A DNA stretch of 35,400 nucleotides, taken from NCBI GenBank assembly GCA_023388535.1, contig JAEWFZ010000047.1, positions 1 through 35,400 on the forward strand, written 5' to 3'. A program made the position numbers and the translations under genes. Numbering within the stretch: the first letter of the stretch is position 1; each line of letters opens with the position of its first letter. Positions 1-7,101 of the stretch are shown piece by piece. The notes under the pieces were generated by a model, which had not been told where the DNA came from, made no database searches, and saw only the letters and a program-made list of their open reading frames with translations. This DNA is from Bacillota bacterium (GTDB lineage Bacteria; Bacillota_I; Bacilli_A; Erysipelotrichales; Erysipelotrichaceae).

Positions 1-144
1 AGAGGGTACTTTGTGGATACGGTAGGACGAAATGAAAAAACTATTCGTGAGTATATCCAGACCCAGTTGCAGGAAGACAAATTATCCGATCAGTTGAGCA
101 TGAAGGAATTTATAGACCCGTTTACGGGTACGCCGGTGAAATAG
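1..144 (+). CDS. tnpA: IS200/IS605-type transposase TnpA, C-terminal part (5' end outside window)
   Basis: The frame open from base 1 encodes 47 residues beginning RGYFVDTVGRNEKTI and ending in DPFTGTPVK, then TAG. The order GYxVxTVGxNExTIxxYI, then a short linker, then a KEFxDPF-like end, is the C-terminus of Y1-type (HUH) TnpA transposases of IS200/IS605 elements, which cut and rejoin single-stranded DNA. The HUH motif itself and, probably, most of the catalytic domain lie upstream of the window. No TnpB gene follows and the element seems to end within 140 nt, so it is probably the single-gene IS200 type. Family recognition is by motif memory. Confidence 0.8.
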   Translation, partial: RGYFVDTVGRNEKTIREYIQTQLQEDKLSDQLSMKEFIDPFTGTPVK

Positions 145-156
145 ACAAATAAACAA

Positions 157-272
157 GCCACTTTGAGTGGCAAGTCTGTGAGAACGCTGCAGCTGTCAGG
201 CTTCAATAGTCGCAGGACTAGGCAGCAACAGGCCCTTTAAGGGCTTGACATACCACTTGTTCTACAAGTGGT
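157..272 (+). ncRNA. Multi-hairpin structured tail between tnpA and the element end
   Basis: Four stems can be read directly: GCCACT/AGTGGC at 157-171 with a TTG loop; TAGTC/GACTA at 207-220 with a GCAG loop, enclosed by GCTGC (186-190) with GCAGC (222-226); a seven-pair stem CAGGCCC/GGGCTTG (one G-T wobble) at 229-247; and the terminal hairpin 252-272. Such density suggests selection on RNA or single-stranded DNA structure. It could be a transposon-encoded RNA, or simply the folded right end needed for transposition. I do not recognise a named RNA family here. Confidence 0.35.
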
Positions 273-342
273 TATGATTTTATAGAATAGTGCTATAAAG
301 AAGTTTTAGCAATCAAAAATCCATAGCTAGATAGTAAGGTTT

Positions 343-1557
343 TTAAACATAGGGATTTTCCATGGCCTCACCATAAGATGGCTCGTTTTTGATTTCATTA
401 TAGGCAATAAAGACAAAAGCTAAACTAATCATATAAGAAACCAATGAAGAACCACCATAGGAAATCAAAGGTAAGGTGATTCCGGTAATTGGTAAAATAC
501 CTATTACCATCATTATATTTTGTAACTGTTGATAAATGAAGATTCCTAGGACACCCGAAATGATATACTTCAATCTAAAGTTTTTGGAACGAATCGAGAT
601 ATAGATCAAACGCAAATCAAGAGCCAAGGAAAGCAAAACCAACCAAAGACTACCTAAAAATCCAAAGGCCGCTCCAAAGACGGAGAAAATAAAGTCTGTA
701 TGAGAAGCAGCAATAGGAATCACTCGGTTGGTTGCGCCTAAGCCATCCATTCCAGCGTTACCTAAGGCAATTAAGGAAGAATAGAGCTGCCAACCATAGG
801 TTTGATTATATTTCTCATAATCTAACCATCCATAAAAACGTTTCAGTTTGTATTTTGTTCCAAAGATAGCTTCCAACCATTCAATTTTAAAATAATAAGA
901 ATAAACCACGAATATTAAAGATAAAATTAAAATAATGGCAATTAAAATAAACCATTCTCTACGGATACCGCTCATTAACAGCATCACTAGTAATGAAATG
1001 ACAATAATGATGGGAATACCAGTATCGGGTTGTAGGAAAATTAAAAGAAGCGGTGGAACAACCCATTTACCAACCTTATAGAATAATAAGAAGTCAGATT
1101 TAAAGGATAATTCGGTCTTGGTTCGGTTATGTTGCATTATTATTTGTGAGGTAATAACGATTAAAATGATTTTCATAAACTCTGAGGGCTGGAAGGAAGC
1201 CCCAGGAAATTGATACCAAGCATAGGTACCGCCAACCGGTCGTATAAAAGGTAAGCGAATCAGTCGATATTTCTGCAATATCAAGACAATTAAGGCCAGC
1301 ATTAAAAAGAAATATAAAAATCTAGAAATCGCATAAACCGTTTCTTTTCCCATAAATACTAAAGTGATAATGGTAATAAATCCGACCCCAAAAAATAATC
1401 CTTGTCGTACGATATATCCCTTAGCTTCGCTTAAACCGCCGGTAAGATGTGGCGCGGAAGCGTATAGCGCCAATAAAGAAGTTGCACCATAGAGAACTAA
1501 TATGAAAAGTAAAATATAATCTAAATTGAACTTACGTTTTTTTACTGGATTGCTCAT
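343..1557 (-). CDS. SEDS-family peptidoglycan glycosyltransferase (RodA/FtsW/SpoVE type)
   Basis: A polytopic membrane protein of 404 residues that polymerises lipid II into glycan strands, normally with a partner class B penicillin-binding protein. Family marks are QPSEF (123-127), an LQPDTG segment (175-180), the HTDFIF motif (286-291, whose Asp is the proposed catalytic residue) and LPLISYGGSS (362-371). The start chosen is the ATG at 1557 because GGAAAGGAG lies just upstream; an in-frame ATG eight codons earlier has no such site. RodA and FtsW cannot be separated from sequence alone. Oddity: the acidic pair that usually follows HTDFIF (EELG-like) reads GAAFGF here. The gene stands alone, divergent from the uracil permease. 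Confidence 0.85.
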   Translation of the reverse strand: MSNPVKKRKFNLDYILLFILVLYGATSLLALYASAPHLTGGLSEAKGYIVRQGLFFGVGFITIITLVFMGKETVYAISRFLYFFLMLALIVLILQKYRLIRLPFIRPVGGTYAWYQFPGASFQPSEFMKIILIVITSQIIMQHNRTKTELSFKSDFLLFYKVGKWVVPPLLLIFLQPDTGIPIIIVISLLVMLLMSGIRREWFILIAIILILSLIFVVYSYYFKIEWLEAIFGTKYKLKRFYGWLDYEKYNQTYGWQLYSSLIALGNAGMDGLGATNRVIPIAASHTDFIFSVFGAAFGFLGSLWLVLLSLALDLRLIYISIRSKNFRLKYIISGVLGIFIYQQLQNIMMVIGILPITGITLPLISYGGSSLVSYMISLAFVFIAYNEIKNEPSYGEAMENPYV

Positions 1558-1641
1558 AGATGCTCCTTTCCGTGAGTACATACTATCATATTTGTTGGTC
1601 TTTTAGTATTAGAGAGAAAGGGAACAAATCAAAATTATAGA

Positions 1642-1670
1642 TTGTGAATAGAATACATTTATGGTAACAT
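1642..1670 (+). promoter_or_regulatory. Promoter of the uracil permease gene
   Basis: TTGTGA (1642-1647) and TAACAT (1665-1670) are separated by exactly 17 nt. Transcription would begin near 1677, just before the attenuator. Confidence 0.55.
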
Positions 1671-1679
1671 TTCTACAGT

Positions 1680-1758
1680 TAGGTCCTTTTAAAGTAAGCC
1701 AGTGAGTTTACTAAGGGAGAAAATTTATCTCATAGGTCCTAATGATGGCCTTTTTTTT
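1680..1758 (+). promoter_or_regulatory. PyrR-type pyrimidine attenuator (binding hairpin plus terminator)
   Basis: The hairpin pairs CCTT (1685-1688) with AAGG (1713-1716), has a one-sided TTAA bulge, then pairs AGTAAG (1693-1698) with TTTACT (1707-1712). Its loop contains CAGTGAG, matching the CNGNGAG loop of PyrR-binding RNAs in Bacillus. Downstream, AGGTC (1734-1738) pairs with GGCCT (1747-1751) and runs into eight T residues, forming an intrinsic terminator. A competing pairing of 1681-1687 with 1734-1740 (one mismatch) would act as antiterminator, and it shares CCT with the PyrR hairpin. By analogy, PyrR bound to UMP would favour termination, so uracil uptake falls when pyrimidines are plentiful. 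pyrR itself is not in the window. Confidence 0.75.
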
Positions 1759-1784
1759 ATGCCAATGAAAGGAAAAAGAGAAAA

Positions 1785-3080
1785 ATGAGTACAAAGAGTC
1801 CAGATTTACTTTACGATGTCCATGAGACACCTCCCTTTTTAAAAGGGTTTTTACTGAGCTTTCAGCATGTTTTTGCGATGTTCGGAGCTACTATTTTAGT
1901 TCCTATAATCGTAGGGATGCCAATATCAGTCGCTTTATTTGCCAGCGGTATTGGTACGATTATTTACTTAATATTAACGGGATTTAAAGTTCCTGTTTAT
2001 TTAGGATCATCTTTTGCTTATATTACCGCCATGGTTACCGCTCGGGAATCGATGGGTGGCGATGTTAGTGCCGCTCAAACCGGCATTATTTTGGTAGGAC
2101 TGATTTATGTTATTGTAGCTTCGGTACTAAAGGTTACCGGAACTAAATGGTTGGATAAATTATTACCACCAATTGTTATTGGTCCGATGATCATTGTAAT
2201 TGGTTTAGGCTTATCTTCTGTCGCTGTACAACAAGCGGGCTTTGTTCAAGGTGGCGAATGGAAAAACATGCTAGTGGCCATAGTAACCTTCCTCATCACG
2301 GCGCTGGTTTCTACGAAGGGAAAAGGAATCTTTAAAATTATTCCTTTCTTAATTGGGATTATCGGTGGTTATATTGTTGCTACACTTTTAGGGATTGTTG
2401 ATTTTACACCAGTAAAAGAATCCATCAAGGGCAATTTCTTTGGCGATATTATACGATTACCACAATTCTACCTTCCATTTAGTACTAATGGTTTATTTGC
2501 AGAGTATCGCTTCTATTTTGGACCGGAAGCGTTAGCGATACTTCCAATCGCAATCGTTACCATTTCAGAACACGTCGGTGACCATACGGTGCTAGGTAAA
2601 ATTTGTGGAAGAAATTTCTTACAAAATCCTGGTTTAACCCGTACCTTAATGGGAGATGCTATCGCAACCTCTGTTTCCGCTTTTATCGGTGGTCCAGCAA
2701 ATACGACCTATGGAGAAAATACAGGGGTTGTCTCAATGACACGCGTAGCAAGTACCAAAGTCATCTTGGGAGCGGCCTTGATTGCTATCTTTCTTTCATT
2801 TGTTAGTCCAGTTCAAGCCTTAATATCGACGATTCCTGATCCGGTATTAGGCGGCATGTCGTTACTGCTTTATGGGGTTATTGCTTCCAACGGTTTATCG
2901 GTTTTAGTTGATAATCAAGTCGATTTTAGCAAACAGAGAAATTTAATTATCGCTTCCGCTATGACGGTTATCGGTATCGGTGGTGCAGTATTTCCGATTA
3001 CTAAACTAGCAAGTTTCTCAGGTTCGGCATTAGCCGCTCTGGTCGGTATTAGTTTAAATCTAATTTTGCCAAAAGAATAA
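1785..3080 (+). CDS. uraA: Uracil permease (NCS2 family, UraA/PyrP)
   Basis: A 431-residue, very hydrophobic protein of the nucleobase:cation symporter-2 family that imports uracil with protons across the cytoplasmic membrane. The N-terminus carries QHVFAMFGATILVP and then GSSFAYI, hallmarks of uracil permeases as opposed to xanthine/urate carriers. Later come the SEHVGDH segment (about 260-266), where conserved Glu and His contact the base in UraA, and NTTYGENTG (about 306-314) on the second discontinuous helix. Length fits the family (about 430). The PyrR-type attenuator directly upstream supports pyrimidine-controlled expression and the substrate call. The gene is monocistronic, closed by a strong hairpin. 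Confidence 0.93.
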   Translation: MSTKSPDLLYDVHETPPFLKGFLLSFQHVFAMFGATILVPIIVGMPISVALFASGIGTIIYLILTGFKVPVYLGSSFAYITAMVTARESMGGDVSAAQTGIILVGLIYVIVASVLKVTGTKWLDKLLPPIVIGPMIIVIGLGLSSVAVQQAGFVQGGEWKNMLVAIVTFLITALVSTKGKGIFKIIPFLIGIIGGYIVATLLGIVDFTPVKESIKGNFFGDIIRLPQFYLPFSTNGLFAEYRFYFGPEALAILPIAIVTISEHVGDHTVLGKICGRNFLQNPGLTRTLMGDAIATSVSAFIGGPANTTYGENTGVVSMTRVASTKVILGAALIAIFLSFVSPVQALISTIPDPVLGGMSLLLYGVIASNGLSVLVDNQVDFSKQRNLIIASAMTVIGIGGAVFPITKLASFSGSALAALVGISLNLILPKE

Positions 3081-3087
3081 GCAAACT

Positions 3088-3131
3088 AAAAAGCTGTCTC
3101 ATCTTGTTAGTTCAAGAGGACAGCTTTTTTT
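3088..3131. terminator. Terminator between convergent uracil permease and lipoprotein genes
   Basis: AAGCTGTC (3091-3098) pairs with GACAGCTT (3119-3126), and an inner TCTTG/CAAGA stem extends it. Seven T residues follow on the plus strand, and an A-rich flank on the other side could make it work in both directions for the two convergent genes. Confidence 0.85.
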
Positions 3132-3151
3132 AATATATAATATTAATCGTT

Positions 3152-3775
3152 TTATTCTGCGAAATCAGTTTCTGGTTCAAAATCGAATTCTAAAAAGTTA
3201 AAGAAAGACTTATTAGCCTTTTCGCTAGACTCAACATACCAAGTATTATCCACTTTTCTTAAATGAAGCTCAGATTCATAAGGTTTTGCTTCACCATCTT
3301 TGAACATATTGACAACTAATTCATCGATTTTTTTATCCTGTTCTTCTTCTGAAAGGTTACTAAAGCCAGGATCCATGGCTAATTCAACTATTTTAGTCAT
3401 TACCAGTTGATAGGTTTTACCGAAATCAATGCCTTCCCATTTAACCACAACGGTTGCTTTATCATCGGTTATAGTAGGTTGGGAAACGTCAAAATCACTT
3501 TTGAAAAAGAAGTCCATCATCTCTTCTGGTTTAACTCCTGCAATTACTTGTTGCGCTCTTTCATCTTCTACTTCTTTAATTTGTTCTTCAGTTAGCTGAT
3601 CTTCGGGAACGATAAAAGCGTTAACTTTCTTTGTATCCATCTTGCGATATGCAGTTAAAAATTCTTTTGCAACGCTTTCTGGTGAAGCGGCAGTGCTCGG
3701 TGTATCTACTTTTGGTTTTGAGCTACATCCAATCAATACTAGGCTAATCAATAAAATGGTAAGTAGTTTCTTCAT
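3152..3775 (-). CDS. Putative lipoprotein (DUF5105/DUF4878-like)
   Basis: A 207-residue secreted lipoprotein. It starts with MKK, a hydrophobic stretch and the lipobox LIGC, with Cys17 as the lipidation site, then a Ser/Thr/Pro-rich spacer. The mature part begins with SPESVAKEFLTAYRKMDTKKVNAFI, resembling the first helix of NTF2-fold lipoprotein domains (DUF5105/DUF4878) common in Bacillota; function is unknown. It is preceded by AAGGAGG. It is the last gene of a minus-strand run after xpt and the SprT-like gene (gap 53 nt), but may have its own promoter. Family assignment is by pattern only. Confidence 0.7.
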   Translation of the reverse strand: MKKLLTILLISLVLIGCSSKPKVDTPSTAASPESVAKEFLTAYRKMDTKKVNAFIVPEDQLTEEQIKEVEDERAQQVIAGVKPEEMMDFFFKSDFDVSQPTITDDKATVVVKWEGIDFGKTYQLVMTKIVELAMDPGFSNLSEEEQDKKIDELVVNMFKDGEAKPYESELHLRKVDNTWYVESSEKANKSFFNFLEFDFEPETDFAE

Positions 3776-3828
3776 TTACTTTCCTCCTTAAACAATTTTA
3801 CTTTAGCAAATTAATCGATAAGAATAAA

Positions 3829-4326
3829 CTAAGAAACATTTTTATTTTTGTTAATTTGTGATTTTTGTGGTTGAAGGTACTCAATTTTGGAATGACAATA
3901 TTTGCAACGATAGCCCTTGCTTAGGCGAAGTTTTCGATCGACTACAAAGACGCGACAACGACATTGATAGCGATGCTGGTTTAGGCCGGAATAGGTTCGA
4001 CTCAAGCTAACATTAAGTTGGTGACAAGTATCTTTGAAGACTGGTGAGTTATCTTTAAAGGGTTTGTTTTGTAAATGTAAGCCATGATGAATCAGTTCAT
4101 GATAGAGAATATCTAGAATAATTTCATTTTCTCGAGACTGAATTAGATTATATGATAAATCGATTTGTTTGGGTTGACCATAAGGATCGATTTTATAGGC
4201 CCCTAAAGTACGCTTCATACGTTTATTGATAATAATTGGTATCGATAAATCACAATTAAAGTTAGTTTTTAGAAACTCCCTTGCTGCTTGAGTCAGCCAA
4301 GAAATAGTTTCGTCTCTTTTATTCAT
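3829..4326 (-). CDS. SprT-like zinc metalloprotein
   Basis: A cytoplasmic 165-residue protein with the zinc-protease motif HELIHH (76-81) and a C-terminal zinc ribbon formed by Cys122, Cys124, Cys141 and Cys144 (CRC...CKYC). This order, N-terminal helix, HExxH, ribbon, is that of SprT/YdcK-family proteins, which are related to the SPRTN protease domain that degrades DNA-protein crosslinks; the bacterial role is not settled. One departure from the usual ribbon is the CxC first knuckle instead of CxxC. It lies 27 nt downstream of xpt, probably cotranscribed. Confidence 0.8.
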   Translation of the reverse strand: MNKRDETISWLTQAAREFLKTNFNCDLSIPIIINKRMKRTLGAYKIDPYGQPKQIDLSYNLIQSRENEIILDILYHELIHHGLHLQNKPFKDNSPVFKDTCHQLNVSLSRTYSGLNQHRYQCRCRVFVVDRKLRLSKGYRCKYCHSKIEYLQPQKSQINKNKNVS

Positions 4327-4353
4327 TTAAAATAATCAGCTTTCTTAAGTATT

Positions 4354-4929
4354 TTATTGTTGGCGTAATATTAATTTTCCATCAACGACGCGTTCAACAA
4401 TACATAGTGATTTAAGATTATAGTTATGTTGACGAAGCCAAGCACCCCCTGGTTGAAAGCCTTTTTCAACCACCATACCGATGCCGGTTATGGTAGCTTT
4501 AGCTTGACTACAAATATCGATTAACCCACGAATAGCCTCTCCGTTAGCTAAAAAATCGTCAATGATAAGAATTTTCTCGTTCTCATGAAGAAATCGTTTG
4601 TTTACAGAAAACAAGCTGCTGACTTGCTTGGTATAGGAAAAAACTTCACTTTGATAATCCTCAAGATTAGGTTCGTCGGGATTTTTCTTCTTGGCAAAGA
4701 GCAAATCTACGCCAAATTTTTGAGCAATCGCTACGGCAATTCCTATGCCGCTTGCTTCACACGTCAAAATTTTATCCACTTGGATGTCCTTGAACGCTTC
4801 ATAAAATAATTCAGCAATTTCTTCTAAAAACTTCACATCCATATAGTGATTGAGGAAATGATCAACTTTAATAATATGTTTTCCGATGACTTCGGCTGTC
4901 TCTAAGACTCTTTTTTCTACCGCATTCAT
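4354..4929 (-). CDS. xpt: Xanthine phosphoribosyltransferase
   Basis: A 191-residue soluble purine salvage enzyme converting xanthine plus PRPP to XMP. The PRPP-binding loop reads ILIIDDFLANGEA (120-132), and the VEKGFQPGG stretch near residue 160 is typical of Xpt rather than hypoxanthine or adenine phosphoribosyltransferases. Length matches Bacillus Xpt (about 194). In many Bacillota xpt is preceded by a guanine riboswitch and followed by pbuX; neither is seen here. The ribosome binding site is weak (ATAGGA). The gene is divergent from zur, and the palindrome at 4990-5006 lies about 65 nt upstream of its start. Confidence 0.92.
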   Translation of the reverse strand: MNAVEKRVLETAEVIGKHIIKVDHFLNHYMDVKFLEEIAELFYEAFKDIQVDKILTCEASGIGIAVAIAQKFGVDLLFAKKKNPDEPNLEDYQSEVFSYTKQVSSLFSVNKRFLHENEKILIIDDFLANGEAIRGLIDICSQAKATITGIGMVVEKGFQPGGAWLRQHNYNLKSLCIVERVVDGKLILRQQ

Positions 4930-4989
4930 GGGTTAATCCTATCAAATAGAAAGAGGACGTTCAACCACCAGCAACAGATTCAAGTACTT

Positions 4990-5006
4990 TTTAATTGACA
5001 ATTAAA
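4990..5006. promoter_or_regulatory. Probable Zur operator: perfect 8-1-8 palindrome
   Basis: TTTAATTG-A-CAATTAAA is a perfect inverted repeat with a one-base centre, the 7-1-7 geometry of Fur, Zur and PerR boxes. It overlaps the -35 hexamer of the zur promoter, so a bound repressor would block RNA polymerase. The ligand protein is inferred from the adjacent Fur-family gene. Confidence 0.65.
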
Positions 5007-5023
5007 TAGAATCGTTTTATGAT
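4995..5023 (+). promoter_or_regulatory. Promoter of the zinc operon
   Basis: Consensus TTGACA (4995-5000) and TATGAT (5018-5023) with 17 nt between them. The start point near 5030 excludes the upstream in-frame start at 5019 for zur. Confidence 0.8.
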
Positions 5024-5054
5024 TTTGATACACAGTCTCAAATTGGAGGTCCCT

Positions 5055-5468
5055 ATGAGTATTAAGTATCAAACAAAACAAAAAGAAATTCTATTGAATT
5101 TGATGAAAAATACCCAACAAGCGCCATTTAGTGCTTCCGACTTAATGGCAATGGTTGAAAGTTTAGAAATATCGCCTTCTCGGGCCACGATTTATCGCTT
5201 GTTGGACGAATTAGAACAACAAGGTAAAGTAAGAAAATACTTTCTCGAGAATCAAACCACAGCAATGTATCAATATTTGCCGGAAATTGACTGTAGCGAA
5301 CATTTTCATGCGGTTTGTGATGATTGTGGTCATCTCTTTCATATCCAATGTAAAGAAGTGGATCAACTGATTGAACATTTATCACATCATCATCATTTTC
5401 AAGTGAATGTTGAGACATCTGTATTTCACGGTTACTGTGAAAGTTGTCAATTAGCGAGGAAACTATAA
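5055..5468 (+). CDS. zur: Fur-family zinc uptake regulator
   Basis: A 137-residue metalloregulator with an N-terminal winged helix (SRATIYRLLDELEQQGKV, residues 42-59) and a C-terminal dimer domain. Cys88/Cys91 (CDDC) and Cys128/Cys131 (CESC) form the structural zinc site, and the HFH pair (83-85) and later His residues are candidate sensing ligands. The start at 5055 is chosen because AATTGGAGG precedes it and the promoter -10 box lies downstream of the alternative start. As first gene of the znuACB operon, with a palindrome over the promoter, it is best read as a zinc-responsive repressor acting on itself and the transporter. Fur or PerR specificity cannot be fully excluded from sequence alone. 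Confidence 0.85.
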   Translation: MSIKYQTKQKEILLNLMKNTQQAPFSASDLMAMVESLEISPSRATIYRLLDELEQQGKVRKYFLENQTTAMYQYLPEIDCSEHFHAVCDDCGHLFHIQCKEVDQLIEHLSHHHHFQVNVETSVFHGYCESCQLARKL

Positions 5469-6406
5469 TGAAAAGAACATTTATATTAGCCGTCGTCATC
5501 CTCTTATTAGCGGCTTGTGCTAAAACTCCAACTACTTCTGAGGATAATGAAAAATTAAAGGTAGTCGCCACCTCTTTTCCGGTTTATGAATTTGCTCGTG
5601 AAATTGGAAAAGATTTAATCGATGTAACGCTTTTGACAAAAAGCTCAAGCGATGCGCATAGTTTTGATCCGACGCCACAAGATTTAGTGGCTATGAATCA
5701 AACAGATTTACTAGTTTATACAAACGATGCGATGGAACCTTGGATAGATCGAATCAAATCTTCTTTAGAATCAAAAGTAACCTTATTAAATAGTTCAAAA
5801 GAAATTAAGTTAAGCGAGCATCATCACGAACACGAAGAACACGATGAACACGATGAACACGATGGTCATGACCATAGTTCTGGAGATCCTCATACCTGGG
5901 TAAGTATGAAGAACGCCAAAAAGATGGTTAAATCGATATACGAAGCTATGATTGAAATAAAACCAGAGCTGAAAACGAAGCTTGAAAGCAATTATCAAGC
6001 GTATCTTGAAAAACTAGAAAAACTAGATGCTGAATACGAAGCTGTTTTTGATCGAGCAAAACAAAAAACAGTGGTCTTCTTAGGACATTTTGCCTTTAAT
6101 TACTTATTTGAAGACTTTCATTTCGATTACAAAGTATTGTATGAATCACTTTCCCATGAAACTGAGCTAACCGCGGCCAAAATCAAGGAAATTATTGATG
6201 TGGTTAAAGAACATCAGTTGAGTTATGTCTTTAAAGAGGAACTAGCCAGTGACAAAGTAGTTGATACGATATTAGCTAATACCAACACCAAGGCGCTGGA
6301 ACTACACGGTGCTCACCAACTTAGTAAAGAAGATCAAGCCGCAAAAACTAGCTTTATAGAAATACAAGAACGGAATATAGAGAATCTAAAGAAAGGACTA
6401 CAATGA
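5468..6406 (+). CDS. znuA: Zinc ABC transporter substrate-binding lipoprotein
   Basis: A cluster A-I metal-binding lipoprotein (312 residues) delivering Zn2+ to ZnuB. The signal ends in the lipobox LAAC with Cys17. A His/Asp/Glu-rich loop spans about residues 118-140 and is followed by GDPHTW; such loops mark zinc-binding rather than manganese-binding members. Other probable ligands are in DAHSFDP and in GHFAFNYLF. At DNA level the loop contains a tandem 9-nt repeat (GAACACGAT-like) around 5828-5865. The start at 5468 overlaps the zur stop (TAATG) and follows AGGA; a frame eight codons longer would lie wholly inside zur. Translationally coupled to znuC through ATGA. Confidence 0.93.
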   Translation: MKRTFILAVVILLLAACAKTPTTSEDNEKLKVVATSFPVYEFAREIGKDLIDVTLLTKSSSDAHSFDPTPQDLVAMNQTDLLVYTNDAMEPWIDRIKSSLESKVTLLNSSKEIKLSEHHHEHEEHDEHDEHDGHDHSSGDPHTWVSMKNAKKMVKSIYEAMIEIKPELKTKLESNYQAYLEKLEKLDAEYEAVFDRAKQKTVVFLGHFAFNYLFEDFHFDYKVLYESLSHETELTAAKIKEIIDVVKEHQLSYVFKEELASDKVVDTILANTNTKALELHGAHQLSKEDQAAKTSFIEIQERNIENLKKGLQ

Positions 6407-7101
6407 ATCCATTAATCCAAGTTAATCAACTTGATATGAGTTACGGAACAAAATCGGTACTAAAAAATATTAATTTTGAGATACAGCCTCAAGATTTTTT
6501 GATGATTATTGGAGAAAATGGATCTGGTAAATCGACCTTAATCAAAGGCTTGTTAGGCTTAAAAGCGATAGACTCAGGAACTATTGATTTTCATGGATTA
6601 AAGCGCAATGAAATTGGTTATCTGCCACAATACACACAAATTCAACGAGACTTTCCAGCAAGCGTTATGGAAGTTGTAACCTCGGGTTGTGTTAACCGTT
6701 TAGGCAAGCGATTTTTCTATAATCGCAGCGATAAAGAGCGGGTTTTAGCGCAGATGAAACGTCTCAAAATATTAGACTTAAAAGATCGCTACTTTCAAGA
6801 TTTATCTTTAGGTCAAAAACAACGCGTTCTTTTAGCGCGTGCGCTCTGTGCTACCGATAAACTACTCATTTTAGATGAACCGGTAAGTAGTCTTGATCCA
6901 CAAATTACTCAATCCTTTTATGAATTATTAAAAGAATTAAACCAAGAACACGAATTGACGATCGTTATGATAACTCATGACATCAGTCAGGTAGTGGATG
7001 CCGCCAATAAAGTATTACTTTTAAATCAAGAAGTCCTCTATTTTGGACAGGCTAAAGATTATTTACTAAAAATTCCTCAGAAAGGACACAGCCATGCTTG
7101 A
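6403..7101 (+). CDS. znuC: Zinc ABC transporter ATP-binding protein
   Basis: A 232-residue ABC ATPase on the inner face of the membrane that powers zinc import. Walker A is GENGSGKST (37-45), the signature LSLGQ (135-139), Walker B LLILDE (155-160) and the switch His is in THD (about 193). It is a member of the metal/znuC class by length and context. Overlaps znuA by four bases (ATGA) and znuB by eight, so the three proteins should be made in fixed ratio. Confidence 0.95.
   Translation: MNPLIQVNQLDMSYGTKSVLKNINFEIQPQDFLMIIGENGSGKSTLIKGLLGLKAIDSGTIDFHGLKRNEIGYLPQYTQIQRDFPASVMEVVTSGCVNRLGKRFFYNRSDKERVLAQMKRLKILDLKDRYFQDLSLGQKQRVLLARALCATDKLLILDEPVSSLDPQITQSFYELLKELNQEHELTIVMITHDISQVVDAANKVLLLNQEVLYFGQAKDYLLKIPQKGHSHA

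Larger units (their letters stand above)
1..283 (+). mobile_element. IS200-type insertion sequence, right-hand portion
   Basis: The unit consists of the tnpA 3' end followed by about 130 nt of noncoding DNA packed with hairpins. The last is a perfect 9-bp stem (252-260 with 264-272, loop TCT), followed by TATGATTTTAT. IS200/IS605 elements lack terminal inverted repeats and end in such subterminal hairpins, which TnpA recognises, with cleavage a few bases 3' of the hairpin. The exact right end is inferred to about 10 nt. Confidence 0.6.

Noticed and set aside
4930..5018. Guanine riboswitch upstream of xpt
   Set aside because: On the minus strand I do not find the three-stem purine riboswitch with its conserved loop sequences. 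The space of about 90 nt is mostly AT-rich and holds the palindrome instead.
5128..5571. Minus-strand open frame of 147 codons opposite zur and znuA
   Set aside because: It overlaps two well-supported genes, has no ribosome binding site and no recognisable protein features.
5820..5875. Tandem repeat CACGAT-like as a separate repeat locus
   Set aside because: It encodes the His/Asp/Glu-rich loop of ZnuA, a known family feature.
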